The notes below the pieces were generated by a model. It did not search any database. It saw nothing but the letters and a program-made list of their open reading frames with translations, and was not told the DNA's origin. Positions 21,649 to 22,044 of a stretch of 22,044 bases of DNA are shown one piece after another. The first letter of the stretch is position 1. Each line of letters begins with the position of its first letter. The position numbers and the translations under genes were made by a program. The stretch is from JBMNCQ01 sp049366715 (lineage in GTDB: Bacteria; Bacillota; Peptococcia; Peptococcales; BICA1-8): NCBI GenBank assembly GCA_049366715.1, contig JBMNCQ010000092.1, positions 1 to 22,044 of the forward strand, written 5' to 3'.

Positions 21649-21833
21649 ATAACCTATATGGTCGTCAACATGATCTAATGGCCAATGGCATTCAAGTTTG
21701 ATGGTAATTTTATAAATATCCTGTACGTTTCTTTAATACTGGTAATCTGTATGTAGCCGCTGTTAGTTCTAAAACTGACTATAGAGTTCAGTATGTAGAC
21801 AAATCATATCCGTATTATAAAAATTCTCTTCGT

Positions 21834-21937
21834 GTCACTGCGGGGAAGGAAGCAGTCTCCCGTTTAAATCTTGTCAAGCAAGGCTTTGCAAAATCGCTAA
21901 AAACCGCGATAGCTTCGTCATATTTCCCAGCAATGAC
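21834..21937 (-). mobile_element. MITE-like element, copy 2
   Basis: About 104 bp with imperfect terminal inverted repeats: GTCACTGCGGGGAA at the left end and GTCATTGCTGGGAA read inward from the right end (12 of 14 match). Its reverse complement aligns along its length with 6670-6765. It has no coding capacity, so mobility would need a transposase from elsewhere. Confidence 0.75.
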
Positions 21938-21962
21938 AATTTCAAGACTTTGGCAGCAGTCT

Positions 21963-21987
21963 AAACTGATTTTATCGTCAGTTTTTT
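21963..21987 (+). terminator. possible terminator
   Basis: AAACTGA (21963-21969) pairs with TCAGTTT (21978-21984), followed by three T. It is 315 bp after the stop of paralog D, so it may serve an unseen transcript or be fortuitous. No gene is seen in 21649-22044. Confidence 0.45.
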
Positions 21988-22044
21988 ATAGTGTCAATAG
22001 TTTGTGAAAATGTCACCCCAGATGGGTGTTAATTATTCTGACAA

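Overview
The window looks like a chromosomal stretch from a Gram-positive-type Clostridia (Bacillota). The basis is strong Shine-Dalgarno sequences with frequent GTG and TTG starts, an SLH-anchored exoprotease, LytR-CpsA-Psr (LCP) transferases, a TagA-type glycosyltransferase, and many secreted proteins ending in a copper-amine-oxidase-N-like 'stalk' domain. The combination recalls Desulfotomaculum/Peptococcaceae-like genomes, but that placement is an inference and no marker gene is present. All genes but one small gene lie on the + strand. Two runs of exactly 100 N, both inside tandem-repeat arrays, show this is a scaffolded assembly.

Layout. 1-1530: a microsatellite, a membrane-anchored degenerate LCP-like protein, and a convergent small minus-strand gene whose stop codon lies inside the shared terminator hairpin. 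1531-5445: a repeat-rich spacer, then an SLH-subtilase exoprotease. 5446-7523: three kinds of repeat, namely a 41-bp array, a MITE-like element and a 38-bp array, surrounding a small coiled-coil gene. 7602-8177: a small secreted stalk-domain protein. 8452-12060: a cell-wall polymer cluster of two canonical LCP transferases and a TagA-family glycosyltransferase, with two decayed four-helix-bundle genes between them. 12064-12804: a 34-bp repeat block and a 40-bp array with the second gap. 13460-21648: a tandem family of four secreted stalk-domain paralogs (A, B, C, D here) that shorten progressively downstream. 21649-22044: a second, inverted copy of the MITE-like element.

How the parts fit. 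TagA-type and LCP enzymes make and attach anionic wall polymers to peptidoglycan. The SLH protease and the abundant stalk-domain proteins would sit on that wall, so the window reads as a cell-envelope locus. Paralogs A and B look like major surface-layer-type proteins: they are large and acidic, and have long 5' leaders and strong terminators.

The most interesting signal is regulatory. Between paralogs A and B lies a small transcription unit (about 16463-16544) with its own promoter and a strong terminator. Its sequence can form a contiguous 23-bp duplex (22 Watson-Crick pairs plus one G-U) with the ribosome-binding site of paralog A, about 3 kb upstream. The leaders of A and B share a 15-nt block, two hairpins whose stems differ but still pair, an invariant ACAT loop and a GGGGATTTA motif, which suggests a conserved leader RNA. 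Neither element matches a known riboswitch that I recognise.
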